Notes under the pieces: generated by a model
The model's input: the letters and a program-made list of their open reading frames with translations, nothing else
The model's database searches: none
Told to the model about the DNA's origin: nothing
Part shown: positions 1 to 8,814 of the stretch, in pieces
Layout: each line of letters begins with the position of its first letter
How positions within the stretch are numbered: the stretch's first letter is position 1
Translations under genes and position numbers: made by a program
Origin: Chlamydia gallinacea 08-1274/3
Lineage (GTDB): Bacteria; Chlamydiota; Chlamydiia; Chlamydiales; Chlamydiaceae
Reading direction: 5' to 3'
NCBI RefSeq assembly: GCF_000471025.2
Contig: NZ_CP015840.1
Coordinates: forward strand, 992,001-1,056,000
DNA length: 64,000 nucleotides

Positions 1-1448
1 AAGTATTGAGAGAAGCTTTTTCTTAACCTTTCTTCAAAATGATACGTTGCATCTCCCTGGAATAACAAAGATTGTAGAGTTCCAGACAACATACACCGAA
101 GTTTCATCAAAGAATTGTCTAAATCTACAGTAGCTAGAAGTTGAGAGTGTTTATACTCTCCCCGCACTTCTAAAGAGTAATAAGGACTCTCTAAAGGAAT
201 ATTAATAATAAACGGACGTGGAAATAATGCTCTTAAATAGGTATGAGGTAGATTAGGCTGCTGCAAAAGAAACTCTGTACGATTTTTCTTATTATCTATA
301 GTCATACTCCCATGAATATATGATTGCGCTGCTCCTCCAAAGACAGCTAATGTAGAACCCTGAATTCGGGTATACCGCATCGTTTTCTTGATGGATATTT
401 CAGAATTTTTTAGTTCTATAGACAAATTAGGATCTTCAGGAGAAAAAGTAAGAGAATGTAGATAGGTGTTTAGGGAGATTTCACTATGTTTCCACTGAAA
501 CACATCTAGAGGAACTACTGCTTGAGAAACATGAGCTCTGATCTTTTGGCTAGAAATTGTTTTGGCTAGAGGGAGTAATTCAGAACATAAAAATGAAGCC
601 AATTGTGGTTGAACTTCTACAAATGATGGACTTCCTTCAACAATATAAAAGGAAGATCGATGAATATATCCCTGTAATTTAGCTTGCATTTGGCTTCCCT
701 GGACTTCAGCAGTCATGAGAATTTTTCCATGCACATTAGCTGCAGATACTTGAGCATCAAGGATACTCTCATTAGAAAAAACATGGTCCCACTTAGGATC
801 AGAAACAAACAACCTAACAAAAGAAGCGGGGACAGACTCTAACTGAGCAGAAATATTTACTTCAGGAGAGAGGGTACTTTCAATAAAAATTCTTCCTGTA
901 ATATTTCCTTCTGTAGCTATCCCTTTAACCAAGAATTTGTCCGGTGTTTTCTCAAAATAAAACCCCGAAAAAACAAGAGTATCCTTGTTAATCGTTTTCA
1001 TAGCAATCGAGCCATGTTCCGAAATTACTGAAGAACTACTCTTTGCTAAGAGAGCAAAAATAGTGCCTGGGTCAAGATTCCCTAGGGAAGGGTGATCTAT
1101 CGTGAGACTTTCATCAATTTGTAATGACCATCCAGACAGAGTAATAGCTTTAATTCTTTGATACAAAAGAAGACGAAGTAAAGATCCTTCGATATATAAG
1201 GTTTCTGCTGAAAATAATTCTCCTTGACGATCCTTCCCTATAACCTTGATTTTTTTTGCCTTCTGAGGCCCAAACCAAGATAAATGCAAATCTTCAATTG
1301 TGCATGATAATCCTGTTTCCTTATGGATGACAGATAGCAAAAGATATTTTCCTGATCCTTTAGATAGCAGGGCTGGCAGAAAAAATACAAATACCCCTAA
1401 GCCCAACAGTATTCCTAGAGTATTAAACCACGCCATACGTTTCATCAT
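1..1448 (-). CDS. AsmA/TamB-like membrane-anchored protein, C-terminus cut by window edge (CT_131-like)
   Basis: The minus strand is open without a stop from an ATG at 1448 to the left edge, giving about 482 N-terminal residues. A single hydrophobic segment at about residues 7-28 (an uncleaved anchor or signal) is followed by a long stretch rich in beta-type sequence without recognisable catalytic motifs. This pattern resembles the AsmA/TamB class of large envelope proteins. Order and size fit the C. trachomatis CT_131 'transmembrane' protein, which lies beside CT_132 and CT_133. The start overlaps the stop of the upstream YihY-like gene as ATGATG, so translation is probably coupled. The next in-frame ATG at 1445 is equally possible. 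The assignment to a lipid-transport or assembly role is inference from fold class and context only. Confidence 0.75.
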   Translation of the reverse strand, partial: MMKRMAWFNTLGILLGLGVFVFFLPALLSKGSGKYLLLSVIHKETGLSCTIEDLHLSWFGPQKAKKIKVIGKDRQGELFSAETLYIEGSLLRLLLYQRIKAITLSGWSLQIDESLTIDHPSLGNLDPGTIFALLAKSSSSVISEHGSIAMKTINKDTLVFSGFYFEKTPDKFLVKGIATEGNITGRIFIESTLSPEVNISAQLESVPASFVRLFVSDPKWDHVFSNESILDAQVSAANVHGKILMTAEVQGSQMQAKLQGYIHRSSFYIVEGSPSFVEVQPQLASFLCSELLPLAKTISSQKIRAHVSQAVVPLDVFQWKHSEISLNTYLHSLTFSPEDPNLSIELKNSEISIKKTMRYTRIQGSTLAVFGGAAQSYIHGSMTIDNKKNRTEFLLQQPNLPHTYLRALFPRPFIINIPLESPYYSLEVRGEYKHSQLLATVDLDNSLMKLRCMLSGTLQSLLFQGDATYHFEERLRKSFSQY

Positions 1449-2728
1449 AACTTCCTAGCAATGTCTTTAAGAGTTAAATTATAAACACTATGTTTCGCTT
1501 GATCTAACAGCTCATGAAAACAAGTCTGTACTAAACGCAAAGCAACTTCTGCTTGGACATAACTAAAGGTATGCAGATGTAACAACTTCTCAAGAATATC
1601 TTGAATTGTTAATTCGGAAATATAGTAAGATGGCTTATACGTTTCCTTATAAGATAAGACTAAGCCCTCACTTTCTAAAATCTCTAAACATTGAGCAAGT
1701 TCACCGATAGGGACGTTAGAATTTTTGGCTAAGCTTTCTAAAGTAGGTGAGGGATATCCTTCATCAAAATCCCTTGATATCTCTGCAAGAATATAAATAC
1801 TAATGACTAACTTCGTATAACAGTTAGGTAGATACTTATCCGTGGAAAGGATGAAGCTATACCCTTGATTCTGAATTAAAAAAGTTAACACGCCTCCAAA
1901 TAAGTAAAGACACGCATAAAAATATAAAAGTAAAAGAAAGGAGGGAAGAGCAACCAGTGCTCCATAGGTAAAGCTATAATTAAATAGGTAATACTGTAAA
2001 CAAAAGAAAATCTTCTGAAAAATTATCCACAAAGTCCCTGCTACTAAAGAAGCTGTAAGTGCTGCGTTTTTTTTTACAGAAACACGAGGTAAGAAGGAGT
2101 AACAGCAAAATAAAACTGCGTAAATACCCAAGTAGGGAATACACAAAGATAGAAAATAGATTACCGCCATCAAGTGACTAAGAGACAACAATCGGGGATA
2201 CTGTATTGGCATGATTTGCGTAACATATACCCAAAAACCAGAAACAATAATAAACACCATTGGACTAATAAGAGTGATTACAAAATACGTTATTAGTCTA
2301 TGTAGAGATATGGGAGTCCACCCCATACGGAAAATCTTATTTAAGCTATCCTCTAAAGATACCAACATCAGAATCCCTGCCCAACAAAATACAAAGAAGC
2401 TCCCAACAAGAACTACGCTTACATTATTTGTTGGAGAACGATGTGCAGCATCAACAATAGCTAAAATAGGTTCTTTATAATCCGGAAATTTGATTAACAG
2501 CCATTCTTTCCAATCTACATCTAAAAATAGTGACTGCGATAGTCTTAAAAAAAATACGAGTATGGGAATACATCCGAATAACCCGTAGTAACTTAAAACA
2601 CAGGCTTCTTTAGCTGTTTCATTTCTTAATAAGACTTTGGGAGCAAGTAAAAAAGATTTAAGAATGCGATTATTCCGAAACCTCGAATTTTGTTTTTTTT
2701 TTGAAAATGACGAGAATCTTCGAAACAT
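1445..2728 (-). CDS. YihY/BrkB-family multi-pass membrane protein with C-terminal helical domain (CT_132-like)
   Basis: A 427-residue protein with six predicted membrane segments, at about residues 44-72, 103-132, 142-168, 185-215, 224-253 and 257-288. This is the arrangement of the YihY family, once misnamed ribonuclease BN. A soluble C-terminal part (about 320-427) looks like a small winged-helix domain similar to those appended to many YihY proteins. The transport or envelope function of the family is not established. It lies 68 bases downstream of the methyltransferase gene and overlaps the AsmA-like gene by four bases, so the three genes form one minus-strand operon, matching CT_133-CT_132-CT_131. 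The N-terminus is strongly basic, as expected for the cytoplasmic end. Confidence 0.85.
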   Translation of the reverse strand: MFRRFSSFSKKKQNSRFRNNRILKSFLLAPKVLLRNETAKEACVLSYYGLFGCIPILVFFLRLSQSLFLDVDWKEWLLIKFPDYKEPILAIVDAAHRSPTNNVSVVLVGSFFVFCWAGILMLVSLEDSLNKIFRMGWTPISLHRLITYFVITLISPMVFIIVSGFWVYVTQIMPIQYPRLLSLSHLMAVIYFLSLCIPYLGIYAVLFCCYSFLPRVSVKKNAALTASLVAGTLWIIFQKIFFCLQYYLFNYSFTYGALVALPSFLLLLYFYACLYLFGGVLTFLIQNQGYSFILSTDKYLPNCYTKLVISIYILAEISRDFDEGYPSPTLESLAKNSNVPIGELAQCLEILESEGLVLSYKETYKPSYYISELTIQDILEKLLHLHTFSYVQAEVALRLVQTCFHELLDQAKHSVYNLTLKDIARKL

Positions 2729-2796
2729 AATTACATTGAAATCATTTTTTATTTATTTTAATAAAAAATGACTATTTAATTCCGAATTTTTCTTCA

Positions 2797-3606
2797 TTAT
2801 GAAGCATGAATTTTAACACATGAAATCAAGAGAAATAGTGGAAATTCTTTACGACAAAGATTTTCTGCTTTCGCACGACTCCCTAAAGATTTTTTAGGCG
2901 ATACCCACTCTTCCATATGTTCAATAACTAATCCACATGCAGACAAAGCTTGGACCCAATAACTTAAAGGAAAATGAAAAGAAAAAGAGACTTCTGATTG
3001 TTTTTTCCCGGGATGTGCTAAAATAGGAATTTGTATGGGGGATAGATAACGATCAATCTTTCGCGACATTAATTTTTTATTTTCATCATAATGCCACGAA
3101 GAACATCGAGGTATACGAAAACATGGATGATTTAGCACTAAAAAAAAACGCCCTTGAGATTGAAGAAGTTGCGCCGTATTTTGTATTGCCCTATCCGGAA
3201 ACTCCATATTCTGCAAAGAAAGAATAGCCACAGCACAAGAAAATAAAGAAAGATCAGAACGAATATGGAATTGTTTTGTCAGATCTTGTATCAAAAATTT
3301 GTGTTTTATTGATTTGCGTAGCTTCGTAGCGATAGCTACTAAACTTGGGGAGACATCTATTCCTAAATATCTACATTCCTTAGGAATTGCTCTTTCAAAA
3401 ATTCCTTGACCACAACCAATATCTAATACAGAGCTCTGAGAATTTAAAGATAAAAGGGGGAGCAACTTAGGTAAAATGACTTCCCTATGATAGTAATGTC
3501 CATTAAGTTGCACTATTTGATGATAATCTCTAGCTATAGGCTCCCAAGAAGTGAGTTGCCTATCTTGCTTAACTGATTTTTTATTATTAGAGGAATATTT
3601 GGGCAT
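2797..3606 (-). CDS. Class I SAM-dependent methyltransferase (CT_133-like)
   Basis: A 269-residue protein with the S-adenosylmethionine-binding motif I VLDIGCGQG at residues 60-68 and the acidic motif II end LGID at 81-84 (Asp84). An 'LNHPCFRIPR' segment follows in the second half, of the kind found in small-molecule methyltransferases. The substrate cannot be read from the sequence. Older chlamydial annotations call the homologue an rRNA or UbiE-like methylase, and neither is proven. It is the first gene of the minus-strand set leading into the YihY-like gene. The ATG at 3606 gives a basic leader, and an internal start closer to residue 19 cannot be excluded. Confidence 0.82.
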   Translation of the reverse strand: MPKYSSNNKKSVKQDRQLTSWEPIARDYHQIVQLNGHYYHREVILPKLLPLLSLNSQSSVLDIGCGQGIFERAIPKECRYLGIDVSPSLVAIATKLRKSIKHKFLIQDLTKQFHIRSDLSLFSCAVAILSLQNMEFPDRAIQNTAQLLQSQGRFFLVLNHPCFRIPRCSSWHYDENKKLMSRKIDRYLSPIQIPILAHPGKKQSEVSFSFHFPLSYWVQALSACGLVIEHMEEWVSPKKSLGSRAKAENLCRKEFPLFLLISCVKIHAS

Positions 3607-3670
3607 TAATGAATTTTCATATGAAGAAGAAAAATAAGCAAGAGGAAATTATCGATATTGTTATATAAGC

Positions 3671-3721
3671 AATCCCTATGTTCTGATACATAGGGATTAT
3701 ATACTACACATCTATGTGTAG
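3671..3721 (-). terminator. Tandem stem-loops downstream of incA
   Basis: Two perfect inverted repeats sit just past the incA stop: a 10-bp stem (3671-3680 with 3689-3698, 8-base loop) and an 8-bp stem (3704-3711 with 3714-3721, 2-base loop). They lie between incA and the methyltransferase, both read on the minus strand. That position suits termination or 3'-end stabilisation of incA mRNA. No strong U-run follows, so intrinsic termination is uncertain. Confidence 0.5.
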
Positions 3722-3752
3722 GGTGCATCCAAAACTCATATAATAGAGCTCG

Positions 3753-4733
3753 TTAATCGAACTCTACTACTGACGAGTCTTCCTCTCCCTCCTTAGTTTC
3801 GGATGTTTCTCCTTCAGGGGTAGATGTAGATGTAGCTGCTTCGCTTACTTGTTTCTCTTCAGAAGAGCTGCTTTGTAATGGTTCAATGGAAATTTTCTGA
3901 GCTACTGTTTCCAGATGCTGAATAGTAGCCGTAAGTTTTTCACAAGACGCTTCTAATTCAGATTGTTTCTCTTGTAAGAATTTAACTTGCTGTTCTTTCA
4001 GAACCGTTTCTTGTCTTATGCTGTCTAAAGCTTGCTTAGCCTGGTCGACAACCTGTTGTAGATCGGTCGTCTGAGTTCTTAAAGAAGCAACTGACTCAGT
4101 CAACTCTTTGATACCGTCTTGAGATAAAACAGATTGTAAAGAGGACAACATAGCTTCAAAAGAAGAAAATGTCTTACCGATGCCCGCTCCAAAAGTGTGT
4201 AATGATTTTAAATTCTCTTTAAACTCCAGAACAAGTGCTGAAAAATCTCCCGTATGAACTTCCAGTCTGCTTCCAAATAATCGGAGTTGATTCGATAGCG
4301 CTGACAACCCTTGTAATTGCTCAGAAAGATCATTATTCATCTCGCTTAAACATTCAACTTGTTCAGATAAACGAGAATTTTCTACATCAAAACGCTGATT
4401 TTCTTCTCGTAAATCTTCGACCTGCTTTTTAAGTTCACGAGCTACTTTTGCAGGAGCACTATCGCGAACACCTATTAATACAAGAGCAAAGGCAACAACC
4501 ATAACCACAAGCATAATAATAGCAGGTATTACTGCTACAGCAGCACCAAATGACCAAAATGCTAAAGCAGAAAGACCAACCATAAAGAGAGCGATAGCTG
4601 CAATAATCTTCACAGCATGAGAAACTTTTTGCAAGGTAGATTCACGTTCTGGCTTTATAGCAACTGGAGAAGAAGGGGTAGGGGATACACATGATGGTTT
4701 TTGGCTTTCAGAAACATTTACAATCGTTGTCAT
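3753..4733 (-). CDS. incA: Inclusion membrane protein IncA
   Basis: IncA is a type III secreted protein of the inclusion membrane that drives homotypic inclusion fusion through SNARE-like coiled coils. The Inc hallmark is seen: a bilobed hydrophobic domain at about residues 41-63 and 65-88, counted from the chosen start. A long heptad-rich region follows to about residue 280, and the acidic Ser/Glu-rich tail ends in FD. The N-terminus is rich in Ser/Thr/Pro with no cleavable signal, as for type III substrates. ATG 4733 (MTT...) is preferred over ATG 4742 because other IncA proteins begin close to such a start; neither has a clear Shine-Dalgarno. The location between a CT_133-like gene and rpe (CT_121-like) agrees with incA (CT_119) in related genomes. 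Confidence 0.9.
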   Translation of the reverse strand: MTTIVNVSESQKPSCVSPTPSSPVAIKPERESTLQKVSHAVKIIAAIALFMVGLSALAFWSFGAAVAVIPAIIMLVVMVVAFALVLIGVRDSAPAKVARELKKQVEDLREENQRFDVENSRLSEQVECLSEMNNDLSEQLQGLSALSNQLRLFGSRLEVHTGDFSALVLEFKENLKSLHTFGAGIGKTFSSFEAMLSSLQSVLSQDGIKELTESVASLRTQTTDLQQVVDQAKQALDSIRQETVLKEQQVKFLQEKQSELEASCEKLTATIQHLETVAQKISIEPLQSSSSEEKQVSEAATSTSTPEGETSETKEGEEDSSVVEFD

Positions 4734-4742
4734 AATTAGCAC

Positions 4743-5080
4743 TCTGCAATATTTTTTTTAAAATTTGACGAATAGCTTATTATCACAATTCAATAAGATC
4801 AATCGTTTTATATATTTTCTTAAGTTTTTGATTCTCGTTCCTAGAAGCATGTGCAAGTCCTCATTAAAATCTTGCTAACAGAAAATCCTATGACCAATAC
4901 CATCCAAAATACAATAAAACTTTCCCTAAAACATCAAGATATCTAGGAATTTTAATCGAAAGATGTCAAAATTTACCCTTAGAAGTTTTTCCTAAATATA
5001 GCCTAAATGTATAATGGGGTACGTGTGTAATAACTTCTAAAACTATGAAGTATTTTTCTTAAATTTTGATAGGCAATAGT
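4743..5080. other. Divergent intergenic region between incA and rpe
   Basis: About 340 AT-rich bases without a convincing reading frame separate two divergent transcription units, so it should carry the promoters of both incA and the rpe-efp-accBC operon. The only strong element I can point to is a TATAAT hexamer at 5010-5015 facing rpe. Confidence 0.5.
5010..5015 (+). promoter_or_regulatory. Candidate -10 hexamer of the rpe operon
   Basis: A perfect TATAAT lies 65 bases before the proposed rpe start. No good -35 hexamer stands 16-18 bases upstream, which is common for chlamydial sigma66 promoters. The call rests on the -10 match and its location. Confidence 0.35.
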
Positions 5081-5776
5081 GTGAAAAACACAAAGCAACG
5101 CCAGGTATCCATTGCCCCTTCAATTATGGGTGGGGATCTTGCTTCCCTTGGTAGTGAAGCTCGAAGAATTGCGCAATCAGGTGCTGATTTCATTCATATT
5201 GATATTATGGATGGACATTTTGTCCCGAATTTTACTTTCGGCCCTGGAATTATTGCAGCAATTAATCGCTCTACAGACATTTTTTTAGAAGTTCATGCAA
5301 TGATTTACTCTCCTTTTGATTTTATTGAAGCTTTTGTGAAAGCAGGAGCCGATCGTATCATTGTACACTTCGAAGCCTCAGAAAACCTTAAAGAATTACT
5401 AACCTACATTAAAAAATGTGGGATACAAGCGGGGCTTGCCTTTTCCCCAGAAACTTCTATAGAATTTATCCCATCATTCTTGCCTCTATGTGACGTTATA
5501 CTACTTATGTCTGTACATCCAGGTTTTTGTGGTCAAAGTTTTCTTCCTGAAGTTTCTGAAAAAATCCGTTTTACAAAAAAAGCAATTCAATTAGCAGCCC
5601 TAGAAGGTAAATGTTTCATAGAAGTCGATGGGGGAATCACAGAAAATTCAGCCAAGATATGTCGTGAAGCAGGGGCGGACATTTTAGTAGCCGCATCTTA
5701 TATATTTCAGCACGATGGGCTAACAATGGAAGAAAAAGTTTCGCTGCTTAGAGGAGAAAATCATGGTATTAAGTAA
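5081..5776 (+). CDS. rpe: Ribulose-phosphate 3-epimerase
   Basis: It interconverts ribulose 5-phosphate and xylulose 5-phosphate in the pentose phosphate pathway as a TIM barrel in the cytoplasm. Family motifs are visible in order: the IAPSIMGGDL start of strand 1, HIDIMDGHFVPNFTFGP with the metal-binding His and Asp, MSVHPGFCGQ, and EVDGGI with the second catalytic Asp near the C-terminus. I chose GTG at 5081 because an AGG lies 6-8 bases upstream and the protein then has the usual short leader (231 residues). A TTG at 5066 would add five residues but has no ribosome site. Its end overlaps efp by 14 bases, making it the first gene of a four-gene operon. Confidence 0.9.
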   Translation: MKNTKQRQVSIAPSIMGGDLASLGSEARRIAQSGADFIHIDIMDGHFVPNFTFGPGIIAAINRSTDIFLEVHAMIYSPFDFIEAFVKAGADRIIVHFEASENLKELLTYIKKCGIQAGLAFSPETSIEFIPSFLPLCDVILLMSVHPGFCGQSFLPEVSEKIRFTKKAIQLAALEGKCFIEVDGGITENSAKICREAGADILVAASYIFQHDGLTMEEKVSLLRGENHGIK

Positions 5777-6320
5777 CCAACTTTCTGTAGGAATGTTTAT
5801 TTCTACTAAAGATGGGCTTTATAAAGTTGTTTCCGTTTCTAAAGTCACAGGTGCTAAAGGAGAGTCCTTTATCAAGGCTGCTCTCAAATCTCCAGACTCT
5901 GAAGACATTATTGAAAGAAATTTCAAAATAGGCCAGGAAATAAAAGAAGCCCAGTTTGAATCAAGAAATTTGGAATATTTATATATTGAAGACGACCATT
6001 GTCTATTTTTAGATTTAGGAAATTATGAAAAAATATACATCTCTAAAGAGATTATGAAAGACAATTTTCTATTCCTCAAAGCGGGGATTATAGTCTCTGC
6101 TATGGTATATGATGGTACCGTGTTTTCCATAGAGCTGCCTCACTTTTTAGAATTAATGGTGTCAAAAACAGATTTTCCTGGAGATTCCCTGTTAATTTCT
6201 GGAGGGACAAAAAAAGCTTTATTAGAAACAGGAATTGAAATTGCTGTGCCTCCTTTTGTAGAAATTGGCGATGTTATTAAAATTGACACGCGTACATGTG
6301 AATATATTCAGCGCGTCTAA
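5763..6320 (+). CDS. efp: Elongation factor P (first chlamydial paralogue type)
   Basis: EF-P enters the ribosomal E site and relieves stalling on polyproline. The 185-residue length and three-domain beta layout are normal for the family. The tip loop reads TGAKGESF, placing Lys32 where E. coli EF-P carries its modified Lys34, although the usual PGKG is changed to GAKG. The ending, with ...DTRTCEYIQRV, matches the family C-terminus. It overlaps rpe by 14 bases and precedes accB by 31. Chlamydiae generally encode two EF-P genes; this one has the operon position of CT_122. Whether Lys32 is modified cannot be seen here. Confidence 0.9.
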   Translation: MVLSNQLSVGMFISTKDGLYKVVSVSKVTGAKGESFIKAALKSPDSEDIIERNFKIGQEIKEAQFESRNLEYLYIEDDHCLFLDLGNYEKIYISKEIMKDNFLFLKAGIIVSAMVYDGTVFSIELPHFLELMVSKTDFPGDSLLISGGTKKALLETGIEIAVPPFVEIGDVIKIDTRTCEYIQRV

Positions 6321-6351
6321 CTTCAGACTGAGAAGGTAAGAGAATACAGGT

Positions 6352-6849
6352 ATGGATTTAAAGCAAATAGAAAAGCTTATGATTGCTATGGGTCGCAATA
6401 ACATGAAGCGTTTTGTGATTAAACGAGAAGGGCTAGAACTTGAATTGGAAAGAGACACTGGCGATAGGCAAAGTCAAGAACCTGTATTTTATGACAGTAG
6501 GTTATTTGCCGGATTTTCGCAAGAGCGACCAATTCCTATGGATCCCAGTCAAGCCGTTAGTCAAGAGTTAGCCTCTGACAAAACTGAAAAATCACAACAA
6601 GCCGTCGGAGATTTTATTAGTTCGCCTCTTGTGGGGACATTCTATAGCGCTCCTTCACCTGACGCTCCTGCATTCGTTAAACCGGGAGATATCGTTTCTG
6701 AAGATACCGTTGTCTGCATTGTCGAAGCTATGAAAGTCATGAATGAAGTTAAAGCGGGAATATCTGGGCGCATTGTTGAAGTACTAATTACTAATGGTGA
6801 TCCTGTACAATTTGGATCAAAGTTATTTCGTATAATTAAAGATGAATAA
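6352..6849 (+). CDS. accB: Biotin carboxyl carrier protein of acetyl-CoA carboxylase
   Basis: AccB carries the biotin that AccC carboxylates for malonyl-CoA synthesis, the first step of fatty acid synthesis. The 165-residue protein has the usual N-terminal helix, a flexible Gln/Ser/Lys-rich linker at about residues 40-88, and a C-terminal biotinyl domain. In that domain SSPLVGTFYSAPSPDAPAF (about 90-108) forms the 'thumb', and EAMKVMNE puts the biotinylated lysine at residue 128. The stop codon shares one base with the start of accC (TAATG), indicating coupled translation. Confidence 0.95.
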   Translation: MDLKQIEKLMIAMGRNNMKRFVIKREGLELELERDTGDRQSQEPVFYDSRLFAGFSQERPIPMDPSQAVSQELASDKTEKSQQAVGDFISSPLVGTFYSAPSPDAPAFVKPGDIVSEDTVVCIVEAMKVMNEVKAGISGRIVEVLITNGDPVQFGSKLFRIIKDE

Positions 6850-8204
6850 TGAAAAAAGTCTTAATCGCAAATCGTGGAGAAATTGCTGTACGCATTATAC
6901 GCGCGTGTCATGATCTAGGATTAGCAACAGTTGCAGTGTATTCATTAGCGGATCAAGAAGCCTTACATGTACTACTAGCAGATGAAGCGGTGTGCATAGG
7001 AGAACCTCAAGCTGCTAGATCCTATTTAAAAATCTCTAATATCTTAGCTGCTTGTGAAATTACAGGAGCTGATGCTATCCATCCGGGATATGGTTTTCTC
7101 AGTGAAAATCCAAATTTCGCCTCTATATGTGAAAGTTGCGGCCTTACATTTATAGGTCCAAATTCGGACTCTATTAAAATGATGGGAGATAAAATCGCTG
7201 CAAAGCAATTAGCTAAGAAAGTAAAATGTCCTGTAATTCCAGGATCAGAAGGCGTGATTAAAGATGAAGCTGAAGGATTAAAAATAGCAGAAAAAATCGG
7301 TTTTCCCATTGTTATCAAGGCAGTTGCTGGAGGAGGAGGCCGAGGAATTCGCATCGTAAAAGAAAAAGATGAATTTTTTAAAGCATTTTCAGCAGCAAAA
7401 ACAGAAGCTGAGGCGGGTTTTAATAATCCCAATGTATACATAGAAAAATTTATAGAAAATCCTAGGCACCTTGAAGTCCAGATTCTTGGGGATAAACATG
7501 GAAATTATGTACATCTTGGAGAAAGAGACTGCACCATACAACGACGCAGACAAAAGCTTATAGAAGAAACTCCAAGTCCTATACTTACTCCCGAGTTGCG
7601 AGCTAAAGTAGGAAAAGTAGCTGTAGACTTAGCAAGAAGTGCTAATTACTACTCCGTAGGTACTGTAGAGTTTTTATTAGATAAAGATAAAAAGTTCTAC
7701 TTTATGGAAATGAATACCCGTATTCAAGTAGAGCACACAATCACTGAGGAGGTTACAGGTATAGATCTTCTGAAAGAACAAATTTATGTTGCCATGGGGA
7801 AAAAACTTACATGGAAACAAAAAAATATTACGTTTACTGGACATGTAATTCAGTGTCGTATCAACGCTGAAGATCCCAGCAATAATTTTTCTCCTTCTCC
7901 CGGTCGTCTAGATTATTACCTTCCTCCTGCTGGTCCATCCATACGAGTAGATGGGGCGTGTTATAGTGGATATGCAATTCCTTCTTATTATGATTCAATG
8001 ATTGCTAAAGTCATTTCTAAAGGTAGAAACCGAGAAGAAGCAATAGCTATCATGAAAAGAGCGTTAAAAGAGTTTCATATTGGAGGAATTCACTCTACTA
8101 TCCCTTTTCATCAATTCATGCTAGATAATCCTAAATTCATTAACTCTGAATACGATATTAACTATATTGATACTTTGTTATCTCAAGGAGACCCTTTGTT
8201 TTAA
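6849..8204 (+). CDS. accC: Biotin carboxylase subunit of acetyl-CoA carboxylase
   Basis: AccC is the ATP-grasp enzyme that carboxylates biotin on AccB. The 451-residue length is typical. The N-terminus KKVLIANRGEIAVRIIRAC is the family signature. The ATP-binding lysine is at about 157, with the glycine-rich loop GGGGRG at 161-166. Metal and catalytic residues lie in EMNTRIQVEH at 287-296, and the C-terminal cap has the usual HVIQCRINAEDP. It is translationally coupled to accB and ends the operon. The genes for the carboxyltransferase subunits are not in this window. Downstream the accessory region begins. Confidence 0.95.
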   Translation: MKKVLIANRGEIAVRIIRACHDLGLATVAVYSLADQEALHVLLADEAVCIGEPQAARSYLKISNILAACEITGADAIHPGYGFLSENPNFASICESCGLTFIGPNSDSIKMMGDKIAAKQLAKKVKCPVIPGSEGVIKDEAEGLKIAEKIGFPIVIKAVAGGGGRGIRIVKEKDEFFKAFSAAKTEAEAGFNNPNVYIEKFIENPRHLEVQILGDKHGNYVHLGERDCTIQRRRQKLIEETPSPILTPELRAKVGKVAVDLARSANYYSVGTVEFLLDKDKKFYFMEMNTRIQVEHTITEEVTGIDLLKEQIYVAMGKKLTWKQKNITFTGHVIQCRINAEDPSNNFSPSPGRLDYYLPPAGPSIRVDGACYSGYAIPSYYDSMIAKVISKGRNREEAIAIMKRALKEFHIGGIHSTIPFHQFMLDNPKFINSEYDINYIDTLLSQGDPLF

Positions 8205-8271
8205 AATTTAAATAATCCTTTCTTATCCATCTAAAGTACCTAGTACATCTGACAGTGAGAAGGGGGCGTAT

Positions 8272-8301
8272 GCATGTAATCCATGCTGTTGATTTACATG
8301 C
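8272..8301. terminator. Weak stem-loop after accC
   Basis: An 8-bp perfect inverted repeat (8272-8279 with 8294-8301) lies 70 bases beyond the accC stop. It could end the rpe-accC operon, but it lacks a following T-run, so this is a low-confidence call. Confidence 0.25.
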
Positions 8302-8357
8302 TTAGTGCTAATTTAGCTTTAAAAATGAACTTCTTATCTAGACTAAACAATAAAAAA

Positions 8358-8387
8358 TTGAAAAAAAAATCTTCCTTTATCTAGAAT
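8358..8387 (+). promoter_or_regulatory. Candidate sigma66 promoter of the cytotoxin gene
   Basis: TTGAAA at 8358-8363 and TAGAAT at 8382-8387 are separated by 18 bases and precede the first ATG of the toxin 5' reading frame (8426) by about 38 bases. The spacing and A-rich spacer fit a sigma70-type promoter. That it drives the toxin is inferred from position. Confidence 0.4.
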
Positions 8388-8425
8388 GCTTTGCTTTTGC
8401 ATAAGCTCCCTTGGTTAAAGACTTA

Positions 8426-8746
8426 ATGAGCCTTTCGGAAAAAGTTAATTCTTCTAAGCTGCCAGAAAATCAAATTCACAAAAGTACTCAAGAGAAGAAC
8501 CCTACTCATTTTCAGATGCCAACTAATACAAGTGCTCTGTCTACCTACGATAGGTTAATCCATAGCAATAACACTACTGAAGAAGTGGTGAAAATTGGGG
8601 GAATGATTCAGCAAGATTTTTTTAATCTGACAAATGTTACCTCATTGGGGGGGGGGGGGGTATTTCTCCAGCCAGTCATACGGGGAACTGGAAAACATCA
8701 TTTTTATTTAACTGTGCTAGACTCATTTCATACGTATTTTCTCTAA
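8426..8746 (+). CDS. 5' reading frame of the cytotoxin, out of register at a poly-G tract
   Basis: As sequenced this is a 106-codon frame from ATG 8426 (a TTG at 8411 would add five codons) to a stop at 8744-8746. Its first 74 codons are hydrophilic, Ser/Asn/Thr-rich protein-like sequence. It then runs through fourteen consecutive G (8647-8660), after which the final 28 codons are in a frame that soon stops. The neighbouring toxin frame is already open from 8626, so the two frames overlap across the tract and differ by one base. With 15 or 12 G the ribosome would pass directly into the toxin. I therefore read this as the true N-terminal exon-like segment of the toxin caught in an OFF (or misassembled) state, not as an independent small gene. 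A separate short protein is the alternative. Confidence 0.6.
   Translation: MSLSEKVNSSKLPENQIHKSTQEKNPTHFQMPTNTSALSTYDRLIHSNNTTEEVVKIGGMIQQDFFNLTNVTSLGGGGVFLQPVIRGTGKHHFYLTVLDSFHTYFL
8647..8660 (+). repeat. Homopolymeric G14 tract, candidate phase-variation switch
   Basis: Fourteen consecutive G stand in otherwise AT-rich DNA, inside the overlap between the toxin 5' frame and the main toxin frame. Tracts of this size are prone to slipped-strand mispairing, and in chlamydiae such G-tracts are known in pmp genes. Adding one G or removing two would join the frames. The count in a single assembly may itself be uncertain. Confidence 0.95.
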
Positions 8747-8814
8747 CCGTATTACCGGCTAAAATCCTAACACCTAAAAACCCTAATTCCCTTCCTTCTA
8801 CTATTCCAATTAAT

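Noticed and set aside
7022..7441. 139-codon minus-strand frame inside accC
   Set aside because: Shadow of the highly conserved biotin carboxylase; no ribosome site or plausible protein composition.
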